Shown here piece by piece: positions 6,630 to 8,214 of a stretch of 8,214 bases of DNA. The stretch is from NCBI GenBank assembly GCA_905233785.1, contig CAJOCV010000103.1, positions 1-8,214 on the forward strand, written 5' to 3'. The DNA comes from an uncultured Oscillospiraceae bacterium (GTDB taxonomy: Bacteria > Bacillota > Clostridia > Oscillospirales > Oscillospiraceae). Each line of letters begins with the position of its first letter. Positions within the stretch are counted from its first letter, which is position 1. The notes below the pieces were generated by a model. That model ran no database searches and had not been told where the DNA came from. It saw nothing but the letters and a program-made list of their open reading frames with translations. The position numbers were made by a program, and so were the translations under genes.

Positions 6630-8214
6630 ATGAAGAAAAACAAAAAGCTGCTGGATATTATCGGCGCAAGCTGCGGCATGTTTCTGGTTGCGGTGCTGAT
6701 TATCAGCCTCATCTCCAACGCCGTTGTGAACGCGCCGCCCAAGGGCGCCGTCACGCTGACGGGCTCCGCCCCCGGCCGCAACGGCGACGTTGCTGTCGAG
6801 GTCGTGACCGACGGAAGCACGATCGCATCCCTTGCCGTCACCGCGCATGAGGAGACGGAGGGCATCGGCACCATGGCTGTCGATCAGCTCCCCGCCGCCA
6901 TCGTCGCGGAAAACTCTCTCGCCGTGGATAACATCTCCGGCGCGTCCATCACCTCCGAGGCCATCAAGGCCGCCGCGGCAAACGCCCTGACCGAGGGCGG
7001 CTTCGACCCTGCCGCCTTCGGCTTCGTCGCCCCTGCGGAGGAGGAGCTCGCTGAGGAGCCCGCCCCCGCCGAGGAGGCCGCCATCGAGCCCGACGCCGAC
7101 GGCAGGTACACCGCCACCGGCTCCTTTGACGGCATCGACGGCCCCGTGGTCACCCAGGTCACGGCGGACGCCGAGCACATCTATGACGTACAGATCCTCG
7201 AGCAGAACGAGACCGTGGGCATCGGCTCCAAGGCGGTGGAGAAGCTGCCCGGCGCGATCGTCGCGGCAAACTCCCTGCTGGTGGACGACATCTCCGGCGC
7301 CACCGTCACCAGCACCGCCATCAAGAACGGCGTCCGCGAAGCGCTGGAGAAATGCGGCATCGACCCCGCCGCCTTCGAGGTGGAGCCCGCTGTGCTTGAG
7401 GAAGAGATTGCAGCCCCGGCGGAAGACACAATTGCCGAGGCCGCCGAGGAGCCTGCCGAGCAGGTTTACGAGGCCGACGTGGTCGTCATCGGCGCAGGCG
7501 GCGCGGGCATGAGCGCTGCCATCACCGCTTCCGACGCGGGAATGAAGGTCATTGTCGTGGAGTCCCAGCCCATGGTGGGCGGCAACTCCGTCCGCTCCAC
7601 CGGCGGCATGAACGCCGGCCCCACCGAGTGGCGCAATGCGAACGAATTTGGTGAAAGCGCCGGCGTGGAAAAGACACTGGCCGCTGTCGCGAAGTATCCC
7701 GACAATGCCCACATTCAGGAGCTGGGCAAGATCGTTCAGAAGCAGTGGGACGAGTATCAGGCCAATCCGGAAGGCTACTTTGACTCCGTCGAGCTTTTCC
7801 AGCTCGATACGCTGATCGGCGGCGGCGGCCTGAACAACCCCGATCTGGTGCAGACGCTGGCTGAGCGCAGCAGCGACGCCATTGACTGGCTCGACTCCCT
7901 GAATCCCGAAGTGATCCTGCACAACGTTGCGCAGTTCGGCGGCGCCTCCGTCAAGCGCATCCACCGCCCGGTGGACGCGGAGGGCAAGGTGCTCGCCGTC
8001 GGCGCGTACGTCGTGCCCCTGCTGCAGCAGAATCTGGAAAACCGCGGCGTGGACATCCTGCTGGAGACCACCGCCACGAGCATCGTGCGCGACAGCATCG
8101 GCGTCGTGCGCGGCATCGTCTGTGAGGACGCCGACGGCAAGACCGTGAGCATCAACGCCCCCGCCGTCATCATCGCCTCCGGCGGCTTCGGCGCGAACAA
8201 TGAGATGATCGCCT
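6630..8214 (+). CDS. Membrane-anchored flavoprotein reductase with two FMN-binding domains, fumarate/urocanate reductase family (3' end outside window)
   Basis: The 528 codons present encode an extracytoplasmic reductase that probably passes electrons through covalent FMN to an FAD active site and on to an organic acceptor. MKKNKK and one hydrophobic segment (about 8-30) act as an uncleaved anchor or signal; no lipobox is seen. Two FMN_bind domains follow (about 45-130 and 164-249). They carry ApbE-type attachment motifs DNISGAS (acceptor S106) and DDISGAT (acceptor T225), and each is followed by an Ala/Glu/Pro-rich acidic linker. From about 280 an FAD_binding_2 domain begins: GAGGAG (288-293), acidic E311, GGNSVRSTGGMNA (317-329), an HRP motif (445-447) and ASGGFGANNEM (516-526). 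The remaining catalytic residues lie beyond the edge, so fumarate, urocanate or another enoate cannot be distinguished. Codons are strongly biased to C/G endings, more so than the upstream genes, which suggests high expression. It has its own promoter. Confidence 0.9.
   Translation, partial: MKKNKKLLDIIGASCGMFLVAVLIISLISNAVVNAPPKGAVTLTGSAPGRNGDVAVEVVTDGSTIASLAVTAHEETEGIGTMAVDQLPAAIVAENSLAVDNISGASITSEAIKAAAANALTEGGFDPAAFGFVAPAEEELAEEPAPAEEAAIEPDADGRYTATGSFDGIDGPVVTQVTADAEHIYDVQILEQNETVGIGSKAVEKLPGAIVAANSLLVDDISGATVTSTAIKNGVREALEKCGIDPAAFEVEPAVLEEEIAAPAEDTIAEAAEEPAEQVYEADVVVIGAGGAGMSAAITASDAGMKVIVVESQPMVGGNSVRSTGGMNAGPTEWRNANEFGESAGVEKTLAAVAKYPDNAHIQELGKIVQKQWDEYQANPEGYFDSVELFQLDTLIGGGGLNNPDLVQTLAERSSDAIDWLDSLNPEVILHNVAQFGGASVKRIHRPVDAEGKVLAVGAYVVPLLQQNLENRGVDILLETTATSIVRDSIGVVRGIVCEDADGKTVSINAPAVIIASGGFGANNEMIA
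6762..7019 (+). repeat. First FMN_bind repeat unit of the reductase
   Basis: Residues 45-130 align along their length with residues 164-249. Shared landmarks are an opening GS, E-T-x-GIG, LP-x-AIVA-x-NSL, VD-x-ISGA-S/T-x-TS, AIK, and a closing DPAAF. The attachment residue in this copy is Ser (codon 6945-6947). The two units look like an internal tandem duplication that has since diverged. Confidence 0.8.
7119..7376 (+). repeat. Second FMN_bind repeat unit of the reductase
   Basis: Residues 164-249 are the second copy of the FMN_bind unit. DNA similarity to the first copy is highest in the AIVA-x-NSL and AIK stretches. The attachment residue is Thr (codon 7302-7304), the usual acceptor of the phosphoester-linked FMN placed by ApbE. 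No ApbE gene lies in the window, so the transferase would have to be encoded elsewhere. Confidence 0.8.

Noticed and set aside
6615..7964. Minus-strand open frame of 449 codons opposite the reductase
   Set aside because: It is glycine- and alanine-rich, without domains, and antisense to a strongly supported gene.
1..8214. CRISPR array, tRNA, rRNA, transposase or phage genes
   Set aside because: No regularly spaced repeats, cloverleaf-like segment, rRNA core sequence or recombinase motif was seen in the window.

Overview
This window reads as chromosomal DNA of a GC-rich anaerobic Gram-positive bacterium, most likely a Clostridia-type gut or sediment organism. The clues are strong AGGAG-like ribosome sites, a lipobox-type solute-binding lipoprotein, CACHE-containing c-di-GMP enzymes and a membrane-anchored FMN/FAD reductase of the kind found in flavin-based anaerobic respiration. 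The taxonomic call is inference; no rRNA or other marker gene is present.

Layout. Positions 1-263 hold two oppositely oriented, diverged copies of one repeat (about 1-94 and 170-263). They flank the ribosome site and start codon used by the first gene. Positions 147-6500 form a tight three-gene operon on the + strand. First is a family-5 (peptide/nickel-type) solute-binding lipoprotein (147-1964). Second is a CACHE-HAMP-degenerate GGDEF-EAL protein predicted to degrade c-di-GMP (1964-4927). Third is a membrane diguanylate cyclase with an intact GGDEF motif (4920-6500). The junctions overlap by 1 and 8 bases, which suggests translational coupling. No ABC permease or ATPase gene is visible.

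Positions 6501-6629 are a short intergenic region with a near-consensus sigma-A promoter (TTGCAT-17-TACAAT) and a strong ribosome site. It drives the fourth gene, which runs off the right edge (6630-8214+). That gene encodes an N-terminally anchored protein with two tandem FMN-binding domains, each with a covalent-FMN attachment motif, fused to an FAD-binding domain of the fumarate/urocanate reductase family. Its substrate cannot be read from the part present.

How the genes may work together. The operon looks like a self-contained signalling cassette: an extracytoplasmic ligand-binding protein plus one c-di-GMP eraser and one writer, each with its own extracytoplasmic sensor domain. The closest known parallel is NspS-MbaA of Vibrio cholerae, where a periplasmic binding protein controls a GGDEF-EAL protein. 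The reductase has its own promoter and is probably a separate respiratory unit.

The points most worth a second look are the structured inverted repeat that supplies the start of the operon, the binding-protein/c-di-GMP coupling, an Asn at the base-specificity position of the cyclase, and the double FMN domain of the reductase.
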